Shown here: one piece after another, positions 26,680-36,008 of the stretch | Position numbering within the stretch: the first letter of the stretch is position 1 | Layout of the letters: each line of letters opens with the position of its first letter | DNA from: Streptomyces sp. SKN60 | GTDB lineage: Bacteria; Actinomycetota; Actinomycetes; Streptomycetales; Streptomycetaceae | Assembly (NCBI RefSeq): GCF_026236535.1 | Contig: NZ_JAHTMW010000020.1 | Coordinates: 81,595-145,594 of the forward strand | Length of the DNA: 64,000 bases | Direction: 5' to 3' | Notes under the pieces: model-generated | Told to the model about the DNA's origin: nothing | Database searches by the model: none | The model's input: the letters and a program-made list of their open reading frames with translations, nothing else | Made by a program: the position numbers and the translations under genes

Positions 26680-26985
26680 ATGCGCAGAGTGAGGTCGACC
26701 ACGGTGGTCCTGGGCGGAGTGGGCCTGCTCGCCGCGACGCTGACGGCCTGCTCGTCCGAGCCCGACCGCCGCTGCATCGACCCGGTGACCTACAAGGAGC
26801 TCCCGGACTACGAGTGCGGTGGCGGTGACGGCGACAGCGACGGCAGCAGCTCCAGCCACAGCCACTCCGGCCGCTACTACTACGGCGGCTCCTCCAGCAA
26901 CGGCAAGGTCAGCGGCGGCAGCTTCGACAAGTCCGCGGTCTCCAGCGGCGGCTTCGGCGGCCACGGTTCCTCCTCCGGCGGCTGA
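26680..26985 (+). CDS. Small lipoprotein with Gly/Ser/Tyr-rich tail ending in GGFG repeats
   Basis: 101 residues. The signal sequence ends in a lipobox LTAC (Cys about residue 24). The mature part has CIDPVTYKELPDYEC (two Cys), then a Ser/His/Tyr/Gly-rich tail (SGRYYYGGSSSNG) ending GGFGGHGSSSGG. It lies six bases before a YgiC-like ATP-grasp gene. In E. coli the lipoproteins YgiB/YjfM (DUF1190), which also carry a GGFG-type tail, precede YgiC/YjfC. I infer functional equivalence, not homology. GGGAGGGACGGGGA supports ATG 26680. Confidence 0.8.
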   Translation: MRRVRSTTVVLGGVGLLAATLTACSSEPDRRCIDPVTYKELPDYECGGGDGDSDGSSSSHSHSGRYYYGGSSSNGKVSGGSFDKSAVSSGGFGGHGSSSGG

Positions 26986-26991
26986 TCCCCC

Positions 26992-28176
26992 GTGCGGCGC
27001 CACACCATCGAACCGCGGCCCGGCTGGCAGCAGACCGTCGAGGAGCAGGGCCTGATCTACCCCCTGACCCGTTACCCCGACGACTCCCTGCGCCCCTACT
27101 GGGACGAGAGCGCCTACTACTCCTTCAGCCTGCCCGAGGTGGAGACCCTGGAGGAGGTCGTCGAGGAGTTGCACGCCATGTGCCTCGCCGCGGCGGCGCA
27201 CATCGTCGAGAAGGACCGGTTCGCCGAGCTCGGCATCACCGACCGCCGGCTCGCCCGCCGGGTCGCCGAGTCCTGGCGCCGCCGCGCCGAACTCCCCACC
27301 ATCTACGCCCGCTTCGACCTGCGTTACGACGGCACGGGCCCGGCGAAGATGCTGGAGTACAACGCCGACACCCCCACCTCCCTCGTGGAGGCCGCCAGCC
27401 CGCAGTGGTTCTGGATGGAGGAGCGCTTCCCCGGCGCCGACCAGTGGAACTCCCTCCACGAGCGCCTCGTCGACGCCTGGAAGCGGCAGGCGCACCTGCT
27501 GCCGCCCGGCAGTCCCGTGCACTTCGTCCACTCCGACGTCGACGAGCTCGGCGAGGACCTGATGACCGTCGCATACCTCCGCGAGACCGCCCAGCAGGCC
27601 GGCCTCGCGACCGAGGCGCTGTCGGTCGAGCGGATCGGCTGGGACCGCATCTCCGGGCGCTTCGTCGACGACCGGCTGCGCTTCATCCGCGCGTGCTTCA
27701 AGCTCTACCCGTGGGAGTGGCTGACCACGGACGCCTTCGGCCCGTACGTCCTCGACACCCTGGACAACGGCGGCGGCAGCGGCACCACCTGCTGGATCGA
27801 GCCCGCCTGGAAGATGCTGCTCTCCAACAAGGCGCTCCTGGCGATCCTCTGGGAGCTCTACCCGGGCCACCCCAACCTGCTGCCCGCCTACCTCGACGGC
27901 CCGCGCGAACTCGCCACCACCACCGGCTGGGTGGCCAAGCCGCTGCTCGGCCGCGAGGGCGCGGGCGTCACGATCCACGAGCCGGGCGCCCCGGTCGTGC
28001 TCGGCGACGAGCCGGTCTGCTACCAGGAGCTCGCCCCGCTGCCCGACTTCGACGGCAACCGGGTCGTGCTCGGCGCGTGGACCGTCGGCGACGAGTCGGC
28101 GGGGCTCGGCATCCGCGAGTCGGCGGGCCTGGTCACGGACGAGTACGCCCGCTTCATCCCGCACGTGATCCTGTAG
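26992..28176 (+). CDS. Glutathionylspermidine synthase-like ATP-grasp protein (YgiC/YjfC family)
   Basis: 394 residues. Family motifs include YWDESAYYSF, KMLEYNADTPTSLVEAA, WFWMEE, FGPYVLDTLDNG, WEPAWK-like (WIEPAWKMLLSNKALLAILW) and the ATP-grasp KPLLGREGAGV. The amidase domain of true bifunctional glutathionylspermidine synthetases is absent. E. coli YgiC/YjfC are, to my knowledge, not glutathionylspermidine synthetases, so a peptide or polyamine ligase with another substrate is likely. GTG 26992 lies within six bases of the lipoprotein stop, so the two form one operon. Confidence 0.88.
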   Translation: MRRHTIEPRPGWQQTVEEQGLIYPLTRYPDDSLRPYWDESAYYSFSLPEVETLEEVVEELHAMCLAAAAHIVEKDRFAELGITDRRLARRVAESWRRRAELPTIYARFDLRYDGTGPAKMLEYNADTPTSLVEAASPQWFWMEERFPGADQWNSLHERLVDAWKRQAHLLPPGSPVHFVHSDVDELGEDLMTVAYLRETAQQAGLATEALSVERIGWDRISGRFVDDRLRFIRACFKLYPWEWLTTDAFGPYVLDTLDNGGGSGTTCWIEPAWKMLLSNKALLAILWELYPGHPNLLPAYLDGPRELATTTGWVAKPLLGREGAGVTIHEPGAPVVLGDEPVCYQELAPLPDFDGNRVVLGAWTVGDESAGLGIRESAGLVTDEYARFIPHVIL

Positions 28177-28225
28177 GGCCTGTCACGCCCTGGCGGGCCT
28201 GTCCGCTCCGGCTCCTGGCCCGACG

Positions 28226-28618
28226 TCAGATCTTCAGGACGGTGACGGCCGGGCCGCAGAGCAGCGTCAGATCCTCCGGATCCGAGGTCAGGACGGTGAC
28301 CGGGCCCGGTGCGCGGCGGGCGATCGCGGCCAGGACGGCGTCGATCGCGTACTTGTGTCCGTGCAGGCCGTGTTCTCGCAGGAGCACGGCGGCCTCGTCG
28401 CTCACGGACCGGGTGACGTCGTGCACGTCGATGCGGGACAGGACCCACTGGATGCGCGCCGGGTGAACGCGCTCGTAGTCGGCCTCCAGGCGGGTCATCG
28501 CCGTGGTGGCCACCCGGACGCCCTTCTCGGCCGCGACCTCGACGCGCACCACGACACGCCGGTCCTTGAGGTAGAGCTTCGAGAGTCCTTCGCTGTCCAG
28601 CAGCAGCGTCCCCGCCAT
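28226..28618 (-). CDS. PIN-domain toxin-like protein (VapC type)
   Basis: 130 residues. PIN acidic residues are visible: LLLDSEGLSKL (Asp8), TRLEADYERV (Glu), AIDAVLAAIA (Asp) and LTSDPEDL (Asp). Such proteins are metal-dependent ribonucleases neutralised by the product of the gene before them. The ATG at 28618 shares one base with the antitoxin stop (TGATG), the usual order of antitoxin then toxin. Its RNA target cannot be predicted. Confidence 0.85.
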   Translation of the reverse strand: MAGTLLLDSEGLSKLYLKDRRVVVRVEVAAEKGVRVATTAMTRLEADYERVHPARIQWVLSRIDVHDVTRSVSDEAAVLLREHGLHGHKYAIDAVLAAIARRAPGPVTVLTSDPEDLTLLCGPAVTVLKI

Positions 28619-28893
28619 CAGGCGGCAGCCTGGGGCTGCTCGCCGTCGCGGCCGTCGTCCACGCCGGGCGAGTGATGGCGCAGCTCGGCACGGGCGGCCT
28701 CGCGCTCCTCCTCGGTCAGCGGGTCGTTGTCGATCTCGAAGTCGGCCACGATCTCCCGGAGCCGCTCCATGGCGAGCCGCTGCTCCAGCGCCTCGGCGAC
28801 GTACGCGGAGAACCCGCCGGGCCCGACACGGCTGCGCACGTCCTCCGCAAGCTCCTCCGGCAGGCTGATCGAGTACTTCTTACTACCGCTCAT
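28618..28893 (-). CDS. Ribbon-helix-helix antitoxin-like protein
   Basis: 91 residues. The N-terminus (KKYSISLPEELAEDVRSRVG...FSAYVAEALEQRL) is a ribbon-helix-helix DNA-binding domain. An acidic tail (DFEIDNDPLTEEEREAARAEL) would wrap the toxin. ATG 28893 was preferred because TACGAT (28901-28906, minus strand) lies seven bases upstream like the -10 of a leaderless promoter; ATG 28914 is an in-frame alternative. Antitoxins of this class usually repress their own promoter. Confidence 0.82.
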   Translation of the reverse strand: MSGSKKYSISLPEELAEDVRSRVGPGGFSAYVAEALEQRLAMERLREIVADFEIDNDPLTEEEREAARAELRHHSPGVDDGRDGEQPQAAA

Positions 28894-29002
28894 GCCACCG
28901 ATCGTACTGCTCATGCCCCCTCGTCAGGGCGCATTCCGCCGCACGACGAGGGGGCGCACCGGAGCGCAACCGGCTCAGGCCGTCAGGCCGTCCGGGCCGC
29001 CG

Positions 29003-30217
<1,215 letters not shown>

Positions 30218-30316
30218 GGGATCTCCGTTCGTCCTGCGGCAGGTGCGGGTGTGGCTCCCTTTTCTTATCGTCGCTCGCATGCCGGACGGGGAAACCTCCG
30301 GCGACGACGCGCCCGC

Positions 30317-30412
30317 TACTGTGGAAACACGCACGGCGACTGGCGTACGGGGAACCGACCCCGGGGGAGCCGTGCGCGGCAGACCACACGAGGTGCCGCC
30401 CGCCTGGGCATC
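30317..30412 (+). ncRNA. ZTP (pfl) riboswitch upstream of glyA
   Basis: The leader of glyA contains the conserved elements of the pfl/ZTP aptamer in order: ACTGGCG (30339-30345), a hairpin carrying GGAACC (30351-30356), GGGGGAGC (30363-30370), and the downstream CCGCCTGGGCA (about 30400-30410). This class binds ZMP/ZTP and activates one-carbon and purine genes, with glyA among its commonest targets. ZMP is the substrate of PurH, encoded in this window. Boundaries are by eye. Confidence 0.85.
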
Positions 30413-30455
30413 ACGGGACACACCGTCGAGTCCCGTGCGCCACGCGCGTCGGGAC
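30412..30455 (+). promoter_or_regulatory. Candidate expression platform of the ZTP riboswitch
   Basis: CACGGGAC (30412-30419) can pair with GTCCCGTG (30430-30437). The same GTCCC (30430-30434) can pair instead with GGGAC (30451-30455), so the two hairpins exclude each other. The second lies just before CGGAGG (30465-30470), the glyA ribosome-binding site. No T-tract is present, which suggests translational control. Confidence 0.5.
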
Positions 30456-30480
30456 CCAGCTGCCCGGAGGAGCGCACGCC

Positions 30481-31779
30481 ATGAACCTTCCCGCCACCGG
30501 CCTTCCCCCCACCGGCCTTCCCGCCCATCACCCCGCCCTCTCCGCCGCCGACCCCGAGCTCGCCGCGCTCGTCGGCGCCGAGGAGCGGCTGCAGGCCGAG
30601 ACCCTGCGGCTCATCCCCAGCGAGAACTACGTCTCCGCCGCCGTCCTCGAAGCCTCCGGCACCGTCCTGCAGAACAAGTACAGCGAGGGCTACCCCGGCC
30701 GCCGCTACTACGAGGGCCAGCAGAACATCGACCAGGTCGAGACCCTCGCGATCGAGCGCGCCAAGGCCCTCTTCGGCGTCGACCACGCCAACGTCCAGCC
30801 GTACTCCGGCTCCCCGGCCAACCTCGCCGTCTACCTCGCCTTCGCCCAGCCCGGCGACACCGTGATGGGCATGGCCCTGCCCATGGGCGGCCACCTCACC
30901 CACGGCTGGGGCGTCTCCGCCACCGGCACCTGGTTCCGGGGCGTGCAGTACGGCGTACGCCAGGACAACGGGCTCATCGACTTCGACCAGGTCCGCGAGC
31001 TCGCCCTCGCCGAGCGGCCCAAGGTGATCTTCTGCGGCGGCACCGCGCTGCCCCGCACGATCGACTTCGCCGCCTTCGGGGAGATCGCCCGCGAGGCCGG
31101 CGCCGTGCTCGTCGCCGACGTCGCCCACATCGCCGGCCTCATCGCCGGCGGCGCCCACCCGTCCCCGGTCGGCCACGTGGACGTGATCTCCACGACCACC
31201 CACAAGACCCTGCGCGGCCCGCGCGGCGCCATGCTGATGTCCCGCGCCGAGCACGCCAAGGCCCTCGACAAGGCCGTCTTCCCCGGCCTCCAGGGCGGCC
31301 CGCACAACCAGACCACCGCCGCCATCGCCGTCGCCCTGCACGAGGCGGCCCGGCCCGCCTTCCGGGACTACGCCCACGCCGTCGTCGCCAACGCCAGGGC
31401 GCTCGCCGAGGCGCTGCTCGCCCGCGGCTTCGACCTGGTCTCCGGCGGCACCGACAACCACCTGATCCTGATGGACCTCACCCCCAAGGAGGTCCCCGGC
31501 AAGGTCGCCGCCAAGGCCCTCGACCGGGCCGGGATCGTCGTGAACTACAACACCGTCCCCTACGACCCCCGCAAGCCCTTCGACCCGTCCGGCGTCCGCA
31601 TCGGCACCCCGTCCCTCACTTCCCGTGGCCTCGACGTCACGCACATGCCGCAGGTCGCCGACTGGATCGACCGCGGTGTCACCGCCGCGGGCAAGGGCGA
31701 CGAGGACGCCCTCGCCGTGATCCGCGCCGAGGTCGCCGAGCTCATGGCCGCCTTCCCGGCCCCGGGCCTGCCCGTCTGA
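30481..31779 (+). CDS. glyA: Serine hydroxymethyltransferase
   Basis: 432 residues. Motifs: LIPSENYVSAAVLEASG, NKYSEGYPGRRYYEGQQ, DVAHIAGLIAGGAHPSP, and the PLP-lysine motif STTTHKTLRGPRGAM. It interconverts serine plus THF with glycine plus methylene-THF, feeding FolD and purine synthesis. A short N-terminal extension (NLPATGLPPTGLPAHHP) precedes the usual start of the fold. ATG 30481 follows CGGAGGAGCG. Regulation by the upstream ZTP riboswitch is expected. Confidence 0.95.
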   Translation: MNLPATGLPPTGLPAHHPALSAADPELAALVGAEERLQAETLRLIPSENYVSAAVLEASGTVLQNKYSEGYPGRRYYEGQQNIDQVETLAIERAKALFGVDHANVQPYSGSPANLAVYLAFAQPGDTVMGMALPMGGHLTHGWGVSATGTWFRGVQYGVRQDNGLIDFDQVRELALAERPKVIFCGGTALPRTIDFAAFGEIAREAGAVLVADVAHIAGLIAGGAHPSPVGHVDVISTTTHKTLRGPRGAMLMSRAEHAKALDKAVFPGLQGGPHNQTTAAIAVALHEAARPAFRDYAHAVVANARALAEALLARGFDLVSGGTDNHLILMDLTPKEVPGKVAAKALDRAGIVVNYNTVPYDPRKPFDPSGVRIGTPSLTSRGLDVTHMPQVADWIDRGVTAAGKGDEDALAVIRAEVAELMAAFPAPGLPV

Positions 31780-31872
31780 CGCCCTTCACCCGTCCGAAGA
31801 GAGACGTGTGTTCCGCGTCTCACCGGCCCGCGGTGGGCGGGCAGTCCGGGAACGCTCCGCACACCTGAGAGA

Positions 31873-32895
31873 ATGATGAGCATGGCCTCTGATCGACCTC
31901 GTGTGCTCTCCGGAATCCAGCCCACCGCAGGCTCGTTCCACCTCGGCAACTACCTCGGCGCCGTCCGGCAGTGGGTCGCGCTGCAGGAGTCCCACGACGC
32001 CTTCTACATGGTCGTGGACCTGCACGCGATCACGGTCCCGCAGGACCCCGCCGAGCTGCGCGCCAACACCCGGCTCGCCGCCGCCCAGCTGCTCGCCGCC
32101 GGCCTCGACCCGGAGCGCTGCACCCTCTTCGTCCAGAGCCACGTCCCCGAGCACGCCCAGCTCGGCTGGGTGATGAACTGCCTCACCGGCTTCGGCGAGG
32201 CCTCCCGGATGACCCAGTTCAAGGACAAGTCCGCGAAGCAGGGCGCCGACCGCGCGACCGTCGGCCTCTTCACGTACCCGATCCTCCAGGTCGCCGACAT
32301 CCTGCTGTACCAGGCCGACCAGGTCCCGGTCGGCGAGGACCAGCGCCAGCACATCGAGCTGACCCGCGACCTCGCGGAGCGCTTCAACGGGCGCTTCGGC
32401 GAGACGTTCACGATCCCCGCGCCGTACATCCTCAAGGAGACGGGGAAGATCTACGACCTCCAGGACCCGGCGATCAAGATGAGCAAGTCGGCGTCCACGC
32501 CGAAGGGCCTCATCAACCTCCTGGACGACCCGAAGGTCACCGCGAAGAAGGTCAAGAGCGCGGTCACCGACACCGACACGGTGATCCGCTTCGACCCGGA
32601 GCACAAGGCCGGCGTCTCCAACCTGCTCAGCATCATGTCCACGCTCACCTCCACGTCCGTCGAGGACCTGGAGAAGAGCTACGAGGGCAAGATGTACGGC
32701 GCCCTGAAGACCGACCTCGCCGAGGTCATGGTGGACTTCGTCACTCCCTTCCGTACCCGCACCCAGGAGTACCTGGACGACCCCGAGACCTTGGACTCGG
32801 TGCTGGCCAAGGGCGCGGAGAAGGCCCGGGCGGTCGCCGCCGAGACGCTGGCGCAGACGTACGAGAAGATTGGCTTCCTGCCCGCCAAGCACTGA
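31873..32895 (+). CDS. trpS: Tryptophanyl-tRNA synthetase
   Basis: 340 residues, class I aminoacyl-tRNA synthetase. The HIGH-type motif is in GIQPTAGSFHLGNYLGAVRQ. The KMSKS loop is intact in DPAIKMSKSASTPKG. The tryptophan-pocket region GEDQRQHIELTRDLA is present. Three in-frame ATGs (31873, 31876, 31882) compete; GAGAGA just upstream fits the first two. Streptomyces may carry more than one trpS; nothing here marks this as an antibiotic-resistant paralogue. Confidence 0.94.
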   Translation: MMSMASDRPRVLSGIQPTAGSFHLGNYLGAVRQWVALQESHDAFYMVVDLHAITVPQDPAELRANTRLAAAQLLAAGLDPERCTLFVQSHVPEHAQLGWVMNCLTGFGEASRMTQFKDKSAKQGADRATVGLFTYPILQVADILLYQADQVPVGEDQRQHIELTRDLAERFNGRFGETFTIPAPYILKETGKIYDLQDPAIKMSKSASTPKGLINLLDDPKVTAKKVKSAVTDTDTVIRFDPEHKAGVSNLLSIMSTLTSTSVEDLEKSYEGKMYGALKTDLAEVMVDFVTPFRTRTQEYLDDPETLDSVLAKGAEKARAVAAETLAQTYEKIGFLPAKH

Positions 32896-32941
32896 TCCGG
32901 GGCACGTGCCCGGGCACGGGTCGAACGACTCTGGCCGAAAG

Positions 32942-32976
32942 GGTGGTGCAAGCCGCACACTGGCGGCTGCACCACC
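32942..32976 (+). terminator. Hairpin between trpS and the LigT-like gene
   Basis: GGTGGTGC (32942-32949) and AGCCGC (32951-32956) pair with GCGGCT (32963-32968) and GCACCACC (32969-32976), with one bulged A and a six-base loop. It ends 28 bases before the next start codon, so it is either the trpS terminator or an attenuator. Confidence 0.6.
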
Positions 32977-33004
32977 ACAATCCTGGACGATGGAGGAGAA
33001 CGAC

Positions 33005-33598
33005 GTGGGGACCGTAACGCTCGGCGTTTCGATCGCGGTCCCGGAGCCTCACGGCAGCCTGCTCCAGGAGCGGCGCGCGGGCTTCGGGGATCCCGCCGCG
33101 CACGGCATTCCGACCCACGTCACGCTGCTGCCGCCGACCGAGGTCGCCGCGGAGCGGCTGCCGGAGATCGAGGCGCACCTCGCCTCGATCGCGGCGCTCA
33201 GCCGGCCCTTCGCGATGCGCCTGGAGGGCACCGGCACCTTCCGGCCGCTCTCCCCGGTGGTCTTCGTCAAGCTCGTCGAGGGCGCGACCGGCTGCGACCT
33301 GCTCCAGCAGCGCGTCCGCGACGAGGCCGGCCCGGTCCCGCGCGAGCTCCAGTTCCCGTACCACCCGCACGTCACCGTCGCGCACGGCATCGCCGAGGAG
33401 GCGATGGACCGCGCCTTCGAGGAGCTGTCCGGTTACGCGGCGGAGTGGACCTGCCGTTCCTTCGCGCTGTACGAGCAGGGCGCGGACGAGGTGTGGCGGA
33501 AGCTGTACGACTACGAGTTCGGCAGCGGCCGTACGATCTCCGCCGTCCCGGCACAGGGCGGCAGCCCGGTCGACGCCCCGGCCACGACCCCGCTCTAG
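33005..33598 (+). CDS. 2'-5' RNA ligase / LigT-like phosphodiesterase family protein
   Basis: 197 residues. The two HxT motifs of the 2H phosphoesterase superfamily are clear: THVTLLPP and PHVTVAHG. Members cleave or join 2'-5' RNA linkages or cyclic phosphodiesters; the substrate is unknown here. GTG 33005 was chosen because GGAGGAGAACGAC precedes it; ATG 32990 is in frame five codons earlier but would use up that ribosome-binding site. Confidence 0.87.
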   Translation: MGTVTLGVSIAVPEPHGSLLQERRAGFGDPAAHGIPTHVTLLPPTEVAAERLPEIEAHLASIAALSRPFAMRLEGTGTFRPLSPVVFVKLVEGATGCDLLQQRVRDEAGPVPRELQFPYHPHVTVAHGIAEEAMDRAFEELSGYAAEWTCRSFALYEQGADEVWRKLYDYEFGSGRTISAVPAQGGSPVDAPATTPL

Positions 33599-33629
33599 GC
33601 GCGCCGGCTCCGGCCTGGGCCCCGTACGG

Positions 33630-34385
33630 CTACACCGGCAGGCGGCGGAACAGCGGACGCGGCACGTGCCGCAGGGCCGACATCACCACGCGCAGCGCGC
33701 CCGGCACCCACACCGTCTCCGAGCGGCGCCGCAGCCCCAGCTCGATCGCCGTCGCGACCGCCTCCGGGGTGGTCGCGAGCGGCGCCTCCGCGAGGCCCGC
33801 GGTCATCCGGGTGCGGACGAAGCCGGGCCGTACCACCATCACGTGCACCCCGGTGCCGTGCATCGCGTCGCCGAGGCCCTGGGCGAAGGCGTCGAGCCCG
33901 GCCTTCGACGAGCCGTAGATGAAGTTCGCCCGCCGGGCCCGCTCGCCCGCCACCGAGGACAGCACCACCAGCGAGCCGTGCCCCTGCGTCTGCAGCGCCT
34001 GGGCGCAGACCAGGCCGGCCGAGACGGCGCCGGTGTAGTTGGTCTGGGCGACCCGGACCGCGGAGAGCGGGTCGGACTCGTCGCGCACCTGGTCGCCGAG
34101 GACGCCGAAGGCGAGCAGGACGAGGTCGATGTCGCCCTCGGTGAAGATCTTCCCGAGCCGCTCCTCGTGGGAGTCGGTGTCGAGCGCGTCGAAGGGCACG
34201 GTGTGCACGTCGGCGCCCAGCGCGCGCAGCGAGTCCGCGGCGGCGGCGAGCGCGGGGGAGGGGCGGCCGGCCAGCCACACCGTACGGGTGCGGCGGGCGA
34301 TCAGCCGGCGGGCGGTGGCGAGGCCGATCTCGGAGGTGCCGCCGAGGATGAGGAGGGACTGGGGTGCGCCGAAGGCGTCCTTCAT
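33630..34385 (-). CDS. dprE2: Decaprenylphosphoryl-ketopentose reductase-like SDR (DprE2 type)
   Basis: 251 residues, short-chain dehydrogenase. The cofactor loop is LILGGTSEIGLATARRL and the catalytic set is SSVAGERARRANFIYGSSKAG (Ser and YxxxK). The TSEIG loop and pairing with a DprE1-like oxidase are typical of DprE2. DprE2 reduces the 2-keto intermediate to decaprenylphosphoryl arabinose. The start is probably ATG 34385, with GGAG ten bases upstream; GTG 34394 is also in frame. It lies 65 bases after the DprE1-like gene in the same direction. Confidence 0.85.
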   Translation of the reverse strand: MKDAFGAPQSLLILGGTSEIGLATARRLIARRTRTVWLAGRPSPALAAAADSLRALGADVHTVPFDALDTDSHEERLGKIFTEGDIDLVLLAFGVLGDQVRDESDPLSAVRVAQTNYTGAVSAGLVCAQALQTQGHGSLVVLSSVAGERARRANFIYGSSKAGLDAFAQGLGDAMHGTGVHVMVVRPGFVRTRMTAGLAEAPLATTPEAVATAIELGLRRRSETVWVPGALRVVMSALRHVPRPLFRRLPV

Positions 34386-34450
34386 GACGTTCACGCTCCG
34401 GAGGGGACAAGGGACGGGAGGGACGGCAGGGGTTCAGGGGGCCAGGGGGT

Positions 34451-35839
34451 TCAGAGGGCGAGCCGGCGGGCCAGGTCGGAGACGAAGACCGAGCGCGGGT
34501 CGAGCGCGGCGCGCAGCTCGCGGAAGTCGCCGAGCCGGGGGTACATCGCGGCGAGCAGCTCGGGCCTGAGCCGGGAGTCCTTCGCGAGGTAGACCCGGCC
34601 GCCGGCCGCGACGACCTCCTCGTCCAGCTCGTCGAGGAAGGCGCCGAGGCCGCTGAGCGAGGCCGGGATGTCGAGCGCCAGGGTCCAGCCGGGCATCGGG
34701 AACGACAGCCAGCCCGGGTCCGCCTCGCCGAAGCGCTTCAGGACGGCCAGGAAGGACGGGCAGCGCCGGGTCGCGATGCGCCGCACCACCCGGCGCAGGG
34801 TCTCCTCCCGGCCGTGGCCGACGACGAACTGGTACTGCACGAAGCCGCCGCGCCCGTAGATCCGGTTCCAGTGCGGCACGCCGTCGAGCGGGTGGAAGAA
34901 GGACCCGAGGGACTGCAGCCGGCCGGTGGAGTGCCGGGGGGCCTTGCGGTACCAGAGCTCGTTGAACAGGCCGACGGTGGTGCGGCCGAGCAGCCCCTCG
35001 GGGACGTACGCGGGGGCTGCGGGCAGCCGCCCCGGCCGGAAGGCCAGCGGCTCGCGCCGGGCCCGCCGCGCCCGTACCGGCAGGGCGTCGTACGGGGCGT
35101 GGTCGCCGCGGGTGAGGACGGCCCGGCCGGTCGACGCGCCGCGCGCGAGCAGGTCGATCCAGGCGACGGAGTAGCGGTGGCGGTGGTCGGTGGCGGTCAG
35201 CCGGGCCATCAGGTCGTCGAGGTCGGTGGCGCGTTCGGTGTCGACGGACATGAGGGAGGTCTCGACGGGCAGCAGGCGCAGGGTGACGGAGAGGATCACC
35301 CCGGTCAGTCCCATGCCGCCGGCGGTGGCGTCGAAGAGCGGGGTGCCGGGGGCGACCGTGCGGACCTGGCCGTCGGCGGTGAGCAGGTCGAGCGAGACGA
35401 CGTGCCGGGAGAAGGAGCCGGAGACGTGGTGGTTCTTGCCGTGGATGTCGGCGCCGACCGCGCCGCCGACGGTGACGTAACGGGTGCCGGGGCTCACCGG
35501 CACGAACCAGCCGAGCGGCAGCAGCACCTCCATCAGGTGGTGCAGGCTCACCCCGGCGTCGCACACCACGAGCCCGGCCTCGGCGTCGACGGCCCGGATC
35601 CGGGCGAGCCCGGTCATGTCGAGCACGGACCCCCCGGCGTTCTGCGCCGCGTCCCCGTACGCCCGCCCCAGCCCCCGCGCGATCGACCCCCGCGCCCCGC
35701 ACGCCCGTACGGCCGCGGCGGCCTCCTCGTACGTCCGGGGGCGGATCACCCGGGCGTGGGTGGGGGCGGTGCGGCCCCAGCCGGTGAGGGTGTCGATGTC
35801 CGCGTCCGCGTCGCTGACGGCGGAGGTGTCGGCTGCCAT
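34451..35839 (-). CDS. dprE1: Decaprenylphosphoryl-beta-D-ribose 2'-oxidase-like protein (DprE1 type)
   Basis: 462 residues, FAD-binding oxidoreductase of the vanillyl-alcohol-oxidase fold. The FAD segment is RGLGRAYGDAAQNAGG and TVGGAVGADIHGKNHH (His133 corresponds to His132 of M. tuberculosis DprE1). LAKDSRLRPE holds the conserved substrate lysine. The residue matching benzothiazinone-target Cys387 is Ala388 (GWTLALDIP). It oxidises the 2'-hydroxyl of decaprenylphosphoryl ribose, with DprE2 completing epimerisation. ATG 35839 is well supported. Confidence 0.88.
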   Translation of the reverse strand: MAADTSAVSDADADIDTLTGWGRTAPTHARVIRPRTYEEAAAAVRACGARGSIARGLGRAYGDAAQNAGGSVLDMTGLARIRAVDAEAGLVVCDAGVSLHHLMEVLLPLGWFVPVSPGTRYVTVGGAVGADIHGKNHHVSGSFSRHVVSLDLLTADGQVRTVAPGTPLFDATAGGMGLTGVILSVTLRLLPVETSLMSVDTERATDLDDLMARLTATDHRHRYSVAWIDLLARGASTGRAVLTRGDHAPYDALPVRARRARREPLAFRPGRLPAAPAYVPEGLLGRTTVGLFNELWYRKAPRHSTGRLQSLGSFFHPLDGVPHWNRIYGRGGFVQYQFVVGHGREETLRRVVRRIATRRCPSFLAVLKRFGEADPGWLSFPMPGWTLALDIPASLSGLGAFLDELDEEVVAAGGRVYLAKDSRLRPELLAAMYPRLGDFRELRAALDPRSVFVSDLARRLAL

Positions 35840-36008
35840 GGGGTGACCGTATAGCCGGGAGTGTCGCTTATGCCGGGATTGATGGCCGGTTCGGCGAAAT
35901 GGGTGATTAAACGAGTGTCAGGAAAGCGTCTTGCTTCGCAGGACACCTTGGCGCGTCAGAGTCGCCGGTGGCCGACGCGGAAGCGCTGACACGGGGAGCC
36001 GAACCACG

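Noticed and set aside
26680..26985. Small Gly-rich frame dismissed as non-coding
   Set aside because: The doubt was rejected: a signal sequence with lipobox, a good ribosome-binding site and coupling to the ATP-grasp gene support a real gene.
30317..30412. Glycine riboswitch upstream of glyA
   Set aside because: The conserved elements (ACTGGCG, GGAACC, CCGCCTGGGCA) are those of the ZTP/pfl class, and no tandem glycine aptamer is present.
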